From Candidatus Pelagibacter sp. (lineage in GTDB: Bacteria > Pseudomonadota > Alphaproteobacteria > Pelagibacterales > Pelagibacteraceae), in NCBI GenBank assembly GCA_029941985.1, contig JAPYTV010000002.1, forward strand, positions 1 through 33,582: a DNA stretch of 33,582 bases. The letters run 5' to 3'. Every line of letters begins with the position of its first letter. Position 1 is the first letter of the stretch. A program made the position numbers and the translations under genes. The notes under the pieces are model-generated. The model was not told the DNA's origin, made no database searches, and saw only the letters and a list, made by a program, of their open reading frames with translations. This document shows, in pieces, positions 26,053-33,582 of the stretch.

Positions 26053-26388
26053 ATGGACGAGACACAAAACAAAGCACAAGGAAGTACACATAAGATTGGA
26101 ATATATCTTTGGATCTGGGGCCTATTATTTGTGCTTAGTTTCTGCTCTTACATGGTTGATTGGTTTGCTTTTCAAGGATTATTGAGATGGTCATTAATTG
26201 TGATATTTATGCTTCTTAAAGCTGGCTTAATAATGGCTTTCTTTATGCATTTATTTTGGGAACGTTATGCATTAGTTAATGTTTTATTATGGCCAATGAC
26301 AGCAATAGCATGCTTTATTGTACTTATGGCAGCAGAAGCACAATATACTGTTTTTACTAGAGCGTTTTATTTTTTTGTAGGAGGATAA
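26053..26388 (+). CDS. Cytochrome c oxidase subunit IV (prokaryotic type)
   Basis: The 111-aa membrane protein has three hydrophobic helices. The middle block WSLIVIFMLLKAGLIMAFFMHLFWER matches the prokaryotic COX4 family (CyoD/CtaF-like), including the Lys followed by FFMHL. This subunit stabilises the oxidase. Its C-terminal codons for Gly-Gly (GGAGGA) form the Shine-Dalgarno of the next gene, whose start lies four bases after this stop, so translation of the two is tightly linked. Confidence 0.9.
   Translation: MDETQNKAQGSTHKIGIYLWIWGLLFVLSFCSYMVDWFAFQGLLRWSLIVIFMLLKAGLIMAFFMHLFWERYALVNVLLWPMTAIACFIVLMAAEAQYTVFTRAFYFFVGG
26379..26384 (+). promoter_or_regulatory. Full-consensus Shine-Dalgarno AGGAGG inside the end of the subunit IV gene
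   Basis: AGGAGG lies eight bases before ATG 26393 and encodes the last residues of the preceding gene. Most genes here have weak or no Shine-Dalgarno sequences. Comparable ones precede groEL and atpE, both very highly expressed genes. This decides the start of the unknown 87-aa gene and suggests it is made in quantity. Confidence 0.8.
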
Positions 26389-26392
26389 TTTA

Positions 26393-26656
26393 ATGGATGG
26401 ATATACTGTACTTTATGGAGCTTTAATATTTTTTGGTTTTTTTATTTATGTGACCTGGTTTGGAACTACCATAAAAATTGAAAGTCAAAAAGAAGAAGGT
26501 CCTAATATAAAAATTAATCCTTACGATAATCTGCCAACACATAGAAAATTTATTGATAAAAAAAATAAACAAGTAGGAATTTTTGATTTAGGGAATCATA
26601 TTCTTATTATTGGAATGGTACTGTTGGTGATTTTCGTTTCAATAAATGCAGGTTAG
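26393..26656 (+). CDS. Unknown 87-aa membrane protein in the cytochrome oxidase operon
   Basis: I do not recognise this protein. It has an N-terminal helix (about 6-23, ALIFFGFFIYVTWFG), a charged middle of about 40 residues with KINPYDNLPTHRKF, and a C-terminal helix (about 68-85, ILIIGMVLLVIFVSINAG). It sits between the subunit IV gene and ctaB with gaps of four and two bases, has the strongest Shine-Dalgarno of the operon, and must be cotranscribed with coxA. An accessory oxidase subunit, a CcoQ-like stabiliser or a heme-delivery partner of CtaB are all possible; none is shown by sequence. Confidence 0.85.
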   Translation: MDGYTVLYGALIFFGFFIYVTWFGTTIKIESQKEEGPNIKINPYDNLPTHRKFIDKKNKQVGIFDLGNHILIIGMVLLVIFVSINAG

Positions 26657-26658
26657 TT

Positions 26659-27567
26659 TTGCCTAGTATATTAAAAAAAATAAACATTCAAATAGATTTG
26701 GGTAGTTATATTAAATCTTTATATTTACTCATGAAACCAAGAGTAATGTCACTTGTTATATTTACATGTGCGGTTGGTTTTTTAACTTCAAATTCAAGCA
26801 CAAGCATTACGGATGCAATGATTGGTATATCTTTAGTAGCTTTAGGAGCGGGTGCAGCAGGATGTTTAAATATGTGGTATGAGTCAGATTTAGACGCACT
26901 GATGACAAGAACATGCTTAAGACCAATTCCAACAGGAAAAATTAATAGAAAACAAGCTCTTATTTTTGGAATATTATTATCAGTTATTTCAGTTGGAGCT
27001 TTAAATTATTTTTCAAATGTTTTGTCTGCATCCTTATTATTATTTACAATTTTTTTTTATTTGTTTGTTTATACAATTTGGTTAAAAAGAAAAACGCCAC
27101 AAAACATTGTTATAGGTGGAGCTGCAGGAGCATTACCACCAGTTATAGGATGGACTATAGCTACTAATGCAATTAGTCTAGAACCACTAACTTTATTTTT
27201 TATAATTTTTTTTTGGACACCTTCACACTTTTGGGCATTAAGTTTATATAAAGCTGACGATTATAAGAAAGCAAAAATACCAATGTTGCCTTTAACAGAT
27301 GGTATTGAAAAAACAAAAGTATATATTTTTATATATTCTTTACTAATGTTACCAGTTATAGTTTTTCCATATTTAATTAACTTTTCAGGTTTAACCTACT
27401 TGATACCAGCATTAATTCTTACAATTTACTATAATGCTATTTGTTATGATCTATATAAATACAAGAAAAATAAATTTGATTTAAAGAAAGCTAAAAAAGT
27501 CTTTGGTTATTCGATTTTATATTTATTTTTAATTTTTGTATTATTTTTAATTGATAATTTAATTTAA
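26659..27567 (+). CDS. ctaB: Heme O synthase (protoheme IX farnesyltransferase)
   Basis: CtaB farnesylates heme b to heme o, the precursor of heme a for the oxidase. The 302-aa UbiA-superfamily protein has many hydrophobic helices. The start region LMKPRVMSLVIFTCAVGFL is diagnostic, as is the active site NMWYESDLDALMTRTCLRPIPTG, in which the first Asp of the usual NxxxD motif is Glu. Later blocks are GGAAGALPPVIGW and FFWTPSHFWALSLY. The start is TTG 26659, two bases after the preceding stop; the next ATG (26731) would begin directly at the conserved KPRV and remove the usual N-terminus. Confidence 0.95.
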   Translation: MPSILKKINIQIDLGSYIKSLYLLMKPRVMSLVIFTCAVGFLTSNSSTSITDAMIGISLVALGAGAAGCLNMWYESDLDALMTRTCLRPIPTGKINRKQALIFGILLSVISVGALNYFSNVLSASLLLFTIFFYLFVYTIWLKRKTPQNIVIGGAAGALPPVIGWTIATNAISLEPLTLFFIIFFWTPSHFWALSLYKADDYKKAKIPMLPLTDGIEKTKVYIFIYSLLMLPVIVFPYLINFSGLTYLIPALILTIYYNAICYDLYKYKKNKFDLKKAKKVFGYSILYLFLIFVLFLIDNLI

Positions 27568-27570
27568 AGA

Positions 27571-27598
27571 TTGCGACTAAAAAAAATTGCGATAGAGT
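27571..27598 (+). promoter_or_regulatory. Possible promoter of thrC
   Basis: TTGCGA (27571-27576) and TAGAGT (27593-27598) are separated by 16 bases, each matching four of six consensus positions. Transcription would start near 27605, about ten bases before the thrC ATG. The heptamer ATTGCGA occurs twice (27570 and 27586), one copy overlapping the -35 and one just before the -10. The 47-base gap holds nothing else. The assignment is weak. Confidence 0.25.
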
Positions 27599-27614
27599 AT
27601 TTGCAAAATCATAG

Positions 27615-28991
27615 ATGAAATATATAAGCACAAGAAATAACTCAAAAGAGTACAACTTTGAGGAGGTTTTTATCAAAGGCCTAGCTGATGATGGTGGTTT
27701 ATTTGTTCCCAAATCATTAAAAAAATTTACAAATGACGAATTGAATTCGTTGAGTAAACTGAACTATCAAGACCTCGCAAAAAAAATTATATTTCCTTTT
27801 ATTGGAGACTTTATGTCTGAAAGTGAATTCTCAGAAATAATTAAGAAGTCATATTCAGTTTTTAGAAAAGATAATACGGTCAACGTTATCAAAATCGGAG
27901 ATACTAATGTTTTAGAGTTATTTCATGGTCCAACACTAGCGTTTAAAGATATAGCAATGCAATTACTGGGAAATTTTTATGAATACTACCTTAGCAAAAA
28001 CAACAAAAGTATAAATGTTATTGTTGCAACCTCTGGAGACACAGGCGCTGCAGCAATAGATGCTATTAAGGGAAAGAAAAATATGAATATATTTGTTCTG
28101 CATCCACATAATAAAGTTTCAAGTATACAAAGAAAACTAATGTCGACAGTTAAAGATGAAAATGTTTTTAATATAGCCATAGAAGGTAATTTTGATGATT
28201 GTCAGAACTTAGTTAAGTCTATGTTTTCGGATAAAGAGTTTTCTAAATCAATTAATATGTCGGGGGTTAATTCAATAAATTGGGCAAGAATTATTGCTCA
28301 AGCTGCATATTATTTTTACACTTATTTTTTATTAAAAAATAAAAAACCAATAAATTTTTTTGTACCAACTGGAAATTTTGGGGATGTCTTTGCTGGCTAT
28401 TTATCTAAAAAAATGGGCCTTCCAATAAATAAGCTTATCGTTGCAACAAATCAAAATGATATTCTTCATAGAGCGATCTCCAATGGAAAGTATGAAGCTG
28501 AAACTGTATTTGAAACAATATCACCAAGCATGGATATCCAAATTGCAAGTAATTTTGAAAGATTAATTTATGACTTGAACAATTATGACGATGTTGAAAC
28601 CAAGAATGTGATGACAGAAATTAAAGAGAAAGGAAAATATATTATTCCAAAAGAAAAGCTTGATAAAATTAAAAAAGATTTTTTATCAGCAAGCATGGAT
28701 GAGACTGAAGTTTTAAATGTTATTAAAGAAATTTATGAAAAATATAAAATTATATTAGATCCTCATAGCGCAATAGGGTTTGGTGCCTTAAAGAAAGTAG
28801 AATTAGAAGGTAACAATGTTGTGTTAGCAACAGCACACCCATGTAAATTTCCAGATGCAATTGTTAGATCAATTAATGTTAAACCAAGTCTTCCAAATGA
28901 ACTAAAGTATGTTCTAGATGAAAAGGAAAATTATGATATAATTTCTAACAACCTAGACAAAATAAAAAAATATATTAAAAGCAAAATATAA
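27615..28991 (+). CDS. thrC: Threonine synthase
   Basis: ThrC converts O-phosphohomoserine to threonine with PLP. The 458-aa protein has the long-form N-terminus (YISTRNNSKEYNFEEVFIKGLADDGGLFVP). The PLP Lys is Lys111 in FHGPTLAFKDIAMQ, and the cofactor phosphate loop is PTGNFGD near 254-260. ATSGDTGAAAIDAI and LATAHPCKFPDAI are conserved. Homoserine kinase, the preceding step, is encoded 0.9 kb further on the other strand. The stop overlaps the peroxiredoxin start (TAATG), so the two are coupled. Confidence 0.97.
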   Translation: MKYISTRNNSKEYNFEEVFIKGLADDGGLFVPKSLKKFTNDELNSLSKLNYQDLAKKIIFPFIGDFMSESEFSEIIKKSYSVFRKDNTVNVIKIGDTNVLELFHGPTLAFKDIAMQLLGNFYEYYLSKNNKSINVIVATSGDTGAAAIDAIKGKKNMNIFVLHPHNKVSSIQRKLMSTVKDENVFNIAIEGNFDDCQNLVKSMFSDKEFSKSINMSGVNSINWARIIAQAAYYFYTYFLLKNKKPINFFVPTGNFGDVFAGYLSKKMGLPINKLIVATNQNDILHRAISNGKYEAETVFETISPSMDIQIASNFERLIYDLNNYDDVETKNVMTEIKEKGKYIIPKEKLDKIKKDFLSASMDETEVLNVIKEIYEKYKIILDPHSAIGFGALKKVELEGNNVVLATAHPCKFPDAIVRSINVKPSLPNELKYVLDEKENYDIISNNLDKIKKYIKSKI

Positions 28992-29476
28992 TGAAACTAA
29001 AAGAAAATGATATCATTCCTAGTGTAGAAATTTTTGTTGTTGAAAATGGAGAACCAACCAAAAAAAATATTACAGAATTATTGAAAGATAAAAAAGTTGT
29101 TTTATTTGGTTTGCCAGGGGCTTACACTTCGGTTTGTTCCGCTAAACATTTGCCAGGCTATGTAAATAGTCATGAGAAGTACAAAGCTAAAGGAATTGAT
29201 CACATTATATGCATGTCTGTGAACGACCCTTTTGTTATGGATGCCTGGGGAAAAAGTCATAACGTAGGTGATAAAATTATAATGATAGGAGATCCTTTTT
29301 TAAACTTTACCAAATCTATTGGTGCAGATGTTGATAAAAGTGCCAGAGGATTGGGAATTAGATCTAATAGATACACAATGTTAATTGATAATTTAAAAGT
29401 AGTTAAGTTGCAGGAAGAAAAGGATGCCGGATCTTGTGAAATATCAGCAGCTGAAAATTTTTTAAATTTAGTTTGA
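28991..29476 (+). CDS. Peroxiredoxin, Prx5-type
   Basis: The 161-aa thiol peroxidase belongs to the PRDX5 group. The peroxidatic Cys49 lies in LPGAYTSVCSAKHLPGYV, where family members have PGAFTPTCS. A second Cys near residue 151 (AGSCEISAAE) is in the position used for the resolving Cys of Prx5 proteins. VNDPFVMDAWGK and GDPFLNFTKSIGADVD are also typical. It reduces peroxides in the cytoplasm using glutathione or thioredoxin. It is coupled to thrC by a one-base overlap, and its last nine bases overlap the end of rnhA. Confidence 0.94.
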   Translation: MKLKENDIIPSVEIFVVENGEPTKKNITELLKDKKVVLFGLPGAYTSVCSAKHLPGYVNSHEKYKAKGIDHIICMSVNDPFVMDAWGKSHNVGDKIIMIGDPFLNFTKSIGADVDKSARGLGIRSNRYTMLIDNLKVVKLQEEKDAGSCEISAAENFLNLV

Positions 29477-29893
29477 TTCAGCCGCTTTTTTAGCGAGTAA
29501 ATCAACCTCTTCATTAAGGGTATTTCCCACATGCGCCTTAACCCATATCCAATTAATTTCAAAGGTCTTGCTTAATTCATAAAGCTCTACCCATAGCTCT
29601 TTATTTTTAACATCTTCTTTTTTAGAGGTTTGCCAGTTATTTTTTGTCCATTTATGGATCCACTCAGTGATCCCTAATTTAACATATTTAGAATCTGTAT
29701 ATATCTCAACTTTTTTATCTTTATTAATTTTTTTAAGAGCACTAATGGGAGCCATTAATTCCATTTTATTATTAGTTGTATTTTTTTCACTTCCACTTAT
29801 TTTTAAAATTTCCCCATCATTATTTATAATAGCTGCCCATCCTCCATCTCCTGGGTTATTTAAACATGAACCATCTGTATAAATTTTAATCAT
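29468..29893 (-). CDS. rnhA: Ribonuclease HI
   Basis: RNase HI cuts RNA in RNA-DNA hybrids. The 141-aa protein has all four catalytic acids: Asp7 in YTDGSCLNNPGDGGW, Glu in NKMELMAPISAL, Asp in EIYTDSKYVKLGI, and Asp in NEEVDLLAKKAA, plus the His of VKAHVGN. It overlaps the thrB stop by one base (TAATG), completing the ispH-thrB-rnhA string that is common in alphaproteobacteria. Confidence 0.97.
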   Translation of the reverse strand: MIKIYTDGSCLNNPGDGGWAAIINNDGEILKISGSEKNTTNNKMELMAPISALKKINKDKKVEIYTDSKYVKLGITEWIHKWTKNNWQTSKKEDVKNKELWVELYELSKTFEINWIWVKAHVGNTLNEEVDLLAKKAAESN

Positions 29894-30861
29894 TAATTAT
29901 AATAATCTTTATAACTATTTAGATTGTTGTGTATGATAAGTTTTTGAAAATATTCTTTAGGATCTTTAATGTTAATCAAAGCTGTTTTAGGAGTATTAAA
30001 ATAATCATAAATTCTAGTCAAAAGATATCTTAGAGCAGCTCCTCTACACAATATATTTAAAGCATTTTTTTCTTTTAGTGATATTTTTTTTACACTTTGG
30101 TATCCTTTAATCAAACTTTTAACTTTTTGGTTGTTTAATATAAACTTGTTTTTTTTATTATCAAAGCATAAAGCATTAATGCCTATTGCAATTTCATACA
30201 TCAAATAGTCATTACATGAAAAATAAAAATCTATAAATCCAGCAAATTTATTTTTATTAAAAAAAATATTATCAATAAATAAATCGCCATGAATAATTCC
30301 TTTAGGAATATTTTTAGGCCATTCTTTTTTAATTTCTTCTAAATTTATTTTTAATACAGATTCAAGATTTGGAACAATGTCCTTAGATTTAAACTTAATA
30401 CTTTTTAATAGTGAATCTAAATTATTAATAGACATAGAGTTTTTTCTATATAATTTTATTTTATTTGAAGCTTTATGAAGTGTTCCAATATTTTTTCCAA
30501 CATCATAACAGTTTTTATTATTTAGGTTTTTTTTATCTTTACCTTTTAGAAAAGTAACAATGCAAGCAGCTTTATTTTTTATTAAAGTTAAATATTTATC
30601 ATTTTTATCTTTTAATGGTTTGGGACAATTAATTTTTTGTTGATTAAATTTATCCATTAACTTCATAAAAAAAGGAAGATCTTTTTTTTGAACTCTTTTT
30701 TCAAAAATTGTTAATATATACTTTTTATTATTAGTTTTTAATAAATAATTAGTATTTTCTATCCCTTGCTTGATTCCTTGAAATTTTATTATTTTACCAA
30801 GATTAAATTTTTTAGATAATGATGATATGTCTTTATTATTTATTTTTGTATATACAGCCAT
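29893..30861 (-). CDS. thrB: Homoserine kinase (APH-fold type)
   Basis: This ThrB phosphorylates homoserine for threonine synthesis. The 322-aa protein has the aminoglycoside-phosphotransferase fold used by alphaproteobacterial homoserine kinases, not the GHMP fold. The N-terminus MAVYTKINNKDISSL and GIKQGIENTNYLLKT are typical, and the catalytic loop is GIIHGDLFIDNIFF near 190-203, followed by GFIDFYFSCNDYLMYEIAI with the metal-binding Asp. It abuts ispH without a gap and overlaps rnhA by one base. Gene order supports ThrB over another APH kinase. Confidence 0.93.
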   Translation of the reverse strand: MAVYTKINNKDISSLSKKFNLGKIIKFQGIKQGIENTNYLLKTNNKKYILTIFEKRVQKKDLPFFMKLMDKFNQQKINCPKPLKDKNDKYLTLIKNKAACIVTFLKGKDKKNLNNKNCYDVGKNIGTLHKASNKIKLYRKNSMSINNLDSLLKSIKFKSKDIVPNLESVLKINLEEIKKEWPKNIPKGIIHGDLFIDNIFFNKNKFAGFIDFYFSCNDYLMYEIAIGINALCFDNKKNKFILNNQKVKSLIKGYQSVKKISLKEKNALNILCRGAALRYLLTRIYDYFNTPKTALINIKDPKEYFQKLIIHNNLNSYKDYYN

Positions 30862-31806
30862 TTAGTTTAATTTTCCTGGAACTTTAAAAATAATATTTTC
30901 TTTTACTATTTCAACCTCATCAATTTTAACATTAAATTTAGTTTTAATTTTATTGATAAAATTTTCAACCAAAATTTCGGGGGCAGAGGCACCAGATGAT
31001 ATTCCTATTGTTTTGCAATTTTGGATTTTATCAAAAGGTATTTCACTTTCAGAATGTATTAATTCAGAATCTTTGCAGCCAGACTGTTGAGCAACCTCAA
31101 CTAATCGCACTGAATTAGACGAATTTTGGCTTCCCAAAATAAAAAACATCTCACAATTTTTTGCTATATTCTTTACCGCAGATTGACGGTTAGTTGTTGC
31201 GTAACAAATATCCTCTTTATAAGGCTCTTTTATTTTTGGGTATTTTTTTTTAAGTGATGCTATTATATTTTTTGTATCATCTACAGACAATGTAGTTTGA
31301 GTAACATAAGCAATCTTCTTTCCTGCTTCTAGAGTGTAATTTTCAACATCGTTTTCATTTTGTATTAAATCAATTGAATTTTTAGGTAATTGACCCATAG
31401 TTCCAATTACTTCAGGATGGTTAACATGGCCAATTAAAACAATATGGTGGCCAGCTTTATACAAATTTTCAGCTTCTCTATGAACTTTTGATACAAGGGG
31501 GCATGTCGCATCTATATACTCTATCTTATACTCATCTGCTTCAGTTGGAACAGATTTTGGAACTCCATGCGCTGAAAATATTACTGGTCTAGATTTATCT
31601 TTAATCTCCCTAAGCTCTTCCACAAAAATTGCACCAATTTTTTTAAGACTATCAACCACATATTTGTTATGAACTATTTCATGTCGCACATAAATAGGAG
31701 CACCATATTTGGCTATGCTCTTTTTTACAATTTCTATAGCCCTTTCAACACCAGCACAAAAACCACGAGGTGCTGCTAATAAAATTTTGATTTCTTTATT
31801 TTTCAT
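30862..31806 (-). CDS. ispH: 4-hydroxy-3-methylbut-2-enyl diphosphate reductase
   Basis: IspH makes IPP and DMAPP in the last step of the MEP isoprenoid pathway using an iron-sulfur cluster. The 314-aa protein has the three cluster Cys: in APRGFCAGVERAI near residue 18, in DATCPLVSKVHREA near 102, and in SQQSGCKDSE-type context near 240 or KEDICYATTNRQSAV near 198; the latter is the family position. HEIVHNKYVV and SSNSVRLVEVA are also conserved. It is the first gene of ispH-thrB-rnhA. Its start lies 39 bases from the end of atpF on the same strand, so read-through from the ATP synthase operon is possible. Confidence 0.97.
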   Translation of the reverse strand: MKNKEIKILLAAPRGFCAGVERAIEIVKKSIAKYGAPIYVRHEIVHNKYVVDSLKKIGAIFVEELREIKDKSRPVIFSAHGVPKSVPTEADEYKIEYIDATCPLVSKVHREAENLYKAGHHIVLIGHVNHPEVIGTMGQLPKNSIDLIQNENDVENYTLEAGKKIAYVTQTTLSVDDTKNIIASLKKKYPKIKEPYKEDICYATTNRQSAVKNIAKNCEMFFILGSQNSSNSVRLVEVAQQSGCKDSELIHSESEIPFDKIQNCKTIGISSGASAPEILVENFINKIKTKFNVKIDEVEIVKENIIFKVPGKLN

Positions 31807-31845
31807 TTTTTTAATTTACAGTTTTTTATGAAAAATGTAAGTGAC

Positions 31846-32343
31846 TTATGAATTAATTTTTTTTAATGCTACTTTTGTTTCTTCTAGGTTTTTACTAAAA
31901 AGATTATCAAGTTTTGATTTGTCAACTGATGTAGTAATAATTTTTTTAACCGAGTCCACTGCAATTTTAATTGATACATTTTTTATTTCTTTAAGTGCAG
32001 TTTCTTTTATTTGGGTAATTTTATTTTCGGCTAAATTCTTTTTTATTTCAGAAGATTTATGAAACTTGTCATTCATTTCTATTACTAAATGATCGCTGTC
32101 TTTTTTTGCTTGCTTTAAAATATCATTACTAACTGCTTGAGCAGTATTTAATTTACTTTGTGCATTATCTAATAGAACCTTTGCTTCTGATCTTAATTTT
32201 TCACTCTCATCAATTTCATTTTTAATGTCAGAAATAAGTTTGGTTAAAACATCATTAATTTTTTGAGGTATTTTTAAGTAAATCAACACAGCAAAAAAAA
32301 TTATAAAGGATACCGCTACCCAAAAAGTTGCATTAATTACCAT
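31846..32343 (-). CDS. atpF: F0F1 ATP synthase subunit b
   Basis: Subunit b forms the peripheral stalk with b'. The track starts at 32376, but the ATG at 32343 (MVINATFWVAVSF) gives the normal start with the membrane helix at residues 4-22 and a protein of 165 aa. The rest is a long charged coiled coil (IKNEIDESEKLRSEAKVLLDNAQ and onward). It overlaps the atpF' stop by 11 bases, is the last atp gene on this strand, and its stop sits in the palindrome TAAGTCACTTA. Confidence 0.93.
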   Translation of the reverse strand: MVINATFWVAVSFIIFFAVLIYLKIPQKINDVLTKLISDIKNEIDESEKLRSEAKVLLDNAQSKLNTAQAVSNDILKQAKKDSDHLVIEMNDKFHKSSEIKKNLAENKITQIKETALKEIKNVSIKIAVDSVKKIITTSVDKSKLDNLFSKNLEETKVALKKINS

Positions 32344-32923
32344 AATATTTATCCATTTTTTTTTTGGAAAGATCATTAACTATTGCTGATATACTGCTAC
32401 TATTAACGTCAATTCCTATTAGCTTGTGAATTAGGTCGGCAGATGTTTCTATTGCAATTCTGTTAATTTTTTCTGGGGCCTTGCCTCTTAAATCTTGTAT
32501 TTCAGATTCTGCTTTTTCTATTATTTCATTAAGTGTTTTATCCAAATCCTTTTTTTTTATATCAATACTCTTAATCACTTTTTTTCTATTTTGGTTAAAG
32601 TAATTTTTGGCTTCATTTTTACTATCTTGAATAATCTTTTCATATTCTTTTATTTTTAGTTCGCTTTCTTTTCTTTGCTTCTCAGCTACCTCAATATTAT
32701 CCAAGATTTGTGATTTTCTTATTTCAAGATTAGCACTAATTTTTGGAAGTATAAATTTAGAAAGAACAACATATAAAATTCCAAATGTTATAGTTAACCA
32801 AAAAATTTGAGAAATCCAGAATTCAGGATTCAATTGAGGCATACCACTGCTTTCAGCTGCAAAAGCTTCCATTAAAAACAGGAAGCTTAAAAATATTGAC
32901 TGAAAAAATATTTTTTTAATCAT
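32333..32923 (-). CDS. atpG: F0F1 ATP synthase subunit b'
   Basis: The 196-aa protein is the second, diverged b-type stalk subunit (b', AtpF2/AtpG in alphaproteobacteria). It begins with a hydrophobic stretch resembling a signal peptide (residues 6-22, ending AFAAE), then GMPQLNPEFWISQIFWLTITFGILYVVLSKFILPKI, the b' membrane helix and exit motif, followed by a charged coiled coil. The b plus b' pair is typical of alphaproteobacteria and phototrophs. It lies five bases after atpE. Confidence 0.93.
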   Translation of the reverse strand: MIKKIFFQSIFLSFLFLMEAFAAESSGMPQLNPEFWISQIFWLTITFGILYVVLSKFILPKISANLEIRKSQILDNIEVAEKQRKESELKIKEYEKIIQDSKNEAKNYFNQNRKKVIKSIDIKKKDLDKTLNEIIEKAESEIQDLRGKAPEKINRIAIETSADLIHKLIGIDVNSSSISAIVNDLSKKKMDKYYGN

Positions 32924-32928
32924 TAAAT

Positions 32929-33156
32929 TTAAAACGCAAATAAAATAATTAATGCAACAACTAGTCCAAATAGGCCAGTGGCCTCAGCTAAAGCAAATCC
33001 TAATAAAAGATTAGGAAATTGTTTTTGAGCTGCAGATGGATTTCTCATTGCGCCAGAAAGGTAATTACCAAAAATAATTCCAATTCCAACACCGGCACCG
33101 GCTAGAGCTATTGCTGCTAGTCCTGCCCCGATCATTTTTGCTGCTTCTAACTCCAT
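32929..33156 (-). CDS. atpE: F0F1 ATP synthase subunit c
   Basis: Subunit c forms the proton-driven rotor ring. The 75-aa protein is two helices joined by the polar loop Arg38-Asn39-Pro40. The ion-binding carboxylate is Glu58 in FALAEATGLFGLV. The Ala after Glu58, where Na+-binding rings have Ser, favours proton use. The glycine-rich first helix (AGAGVGIGIIFG) is standard. An AAGGAGGA Shine-Dalgarno (33161-33168) precedes the start, as expected for the most abundant subunit. Confidence 0.97.
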   Translation of the reverse strand: MELEAAKMIGAGLAAIALAGAGVGIGIIFGNYLSGAMRNPSAAQKQFPNLLLGFALAEATGLFGLVVALIILFAF

Positions 33157-33175
33157 TATATCCTCCTTATGTTAG

Positions 33176-33582
33176 TTAATGGTGTAAATTTAATGCATCA
33201 TTTAAATAGATGCAGGTTAGAATTGCAAAAACATATGCTTGAAGAAAAGCAACTAGTATCTCCAAACCAGTTAGTGCAACCGAAAAACTTAGTGGAAGCC
33301 ATCCACCAACTATTCCAAGGCTTATTACAAAGCCCCCAAAAACTTTCATCATAGTGTGACCAGCCATCATGTTTGCAAATAAACGAACGGAAAGACTTAT
33401 AGGTCGACTTAAATAAGAAATAATCTCTATAACAACAATTAAAGGTAAAAGAACAGCAGGCACACCGCTAGGCATAAATAATTTTAGATAACCCAGTCCG
33501 TGTTTCATAAAACCAATAATGGTTACCCCAATAAAGATAAATGCCGCCAAAATAAAAGTAACAATTATATGACTTGTAACTG
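33176..33582 (-). CDS. atpB: F0F1 ATP synthase subunit a (5' end beyond window)
   Basis: Subunit a holds the proton half-channels. The frame is open to the right edge; the TTG at 33550 in the track is internal, because upstream codons read [11 protein letters not shown], family sequence. The visible 135 residues include [15 protein letters not shown], the essential Arg in [13 protein letters not shown], and the C-terminal helices with [20 protein letters not shown]. It precedes atpE by 19 bases. The N-terminal part and any atpI lie outside the window. Confidence 0.96.
   Translation of the reverse strand, partial: VTSHIIVTFILAAFIFIGVTIIGFMKHGLGYLKLFMPSGVPAVLLPLIVVIEIISYLSRPISLSVRLFANMMAGHTMMKVFGGFVISLGIVGGWLPLSFSVALTGLEILVAFLQAYVFAILTCIYLNDALNLHH

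Noticed and set aside
31838-31848. Palindrome TAAGTGACTTA at the end of atpF as a terminator
   Set aside because: The arms are only five bases with a one-base centre and cannot form a hairpin; no T-run follows directly.
33169-33354. 61-aa plus-strand ORF near the right end
   Set aside because: It is antisense to atpB, which has unmistakable family sequence.

Overview
The window looks like a piece of a streamlined alphaproteobacterial genome, most likely SAR11 (Pelagibacterales). The grounds are very high A+T content, lysine/asparagine-rich proteins, almost no intergenic DNA (the longest gene-free gap is about 124 bases), and alphaproteobacterial gene sets: b/b' ATP synthase subunits, ispH-thrB-rnhA, lspA followed by a BamF-like lipoprotein, and DUF2093 beside lipid A genes. 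I assign the lineage from gene content and composition, not from a marker-gene tree. I see no tRNA, rRNA, CRISPR array, insertion sequence or prophage gene.

Layout. 1-420: the 3' end of a gene with a basic, repetitive tail, meeting a 37-codon basic ORF head-on. 443-2542: groES-groEL (minus strand) with a clear intrinsic terminator and a promoter resembling the alphaproteobacterial heat-shock (RpoH) consensus. 2613-9052 (plus): HAD-IIA protein, ribF, ileS, lspA, BamF-like lipoprotein and a short glucose-6-phosphate isomerase. 9049-10874 (minus): purD-rsmD. 10896-11084 (plus): DUF2093. 11093-16741 (minus): ubiA-msbA-waaA-lpxK-lpxL, a ubiquinone / lipid A block with every junction overlapping or nearly so. 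16794-17198 (plus): DUF2721 membrane protein. 17195-19619 (minus): a tightly coupled redox operon, CDGSH protein - DoxX - pirin - quinone oxidoreductase. 19663-20325 (minus): haloacid dehalogenase. 20343-21044 (plus): rsmE.

21039-27567 is an aa3-type cytochrome c oxidase island: sco1 (minus), a five-helix subunit III-like protein, a small twin-helix protein (minus), coxB, coxA, coxC, a subunit IV, an unrecognised 87-aa membrane protein, and ctaB. 27615-29476 (plus): thrC and a Prx5-type peroxiredoxin. 29468-31806 (minus): ispH-thrB-rnhA. 31846 to the right edge (minus): F0 genes atpB (partial)-atpE-atpF'-atpF.

Together the genes cover protein folding, envelope building (lipid A, Kdo, lipoprotein maturation, BAM), aerobic respiration with ATP synthesis, and core amino acid, purine, flavin and isoprenoid metabolism. 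The best candidates for something undescribed are the two small membrane proteins in the oxidase island, the four-gene redox operon, and the tiny basic ORF downstream of groEL. Genome streamlining also shows directly: five of the seven convergent gene pairs overlap at their stop codons, and only one intrinsic terminator is visible in 33.6 kb.
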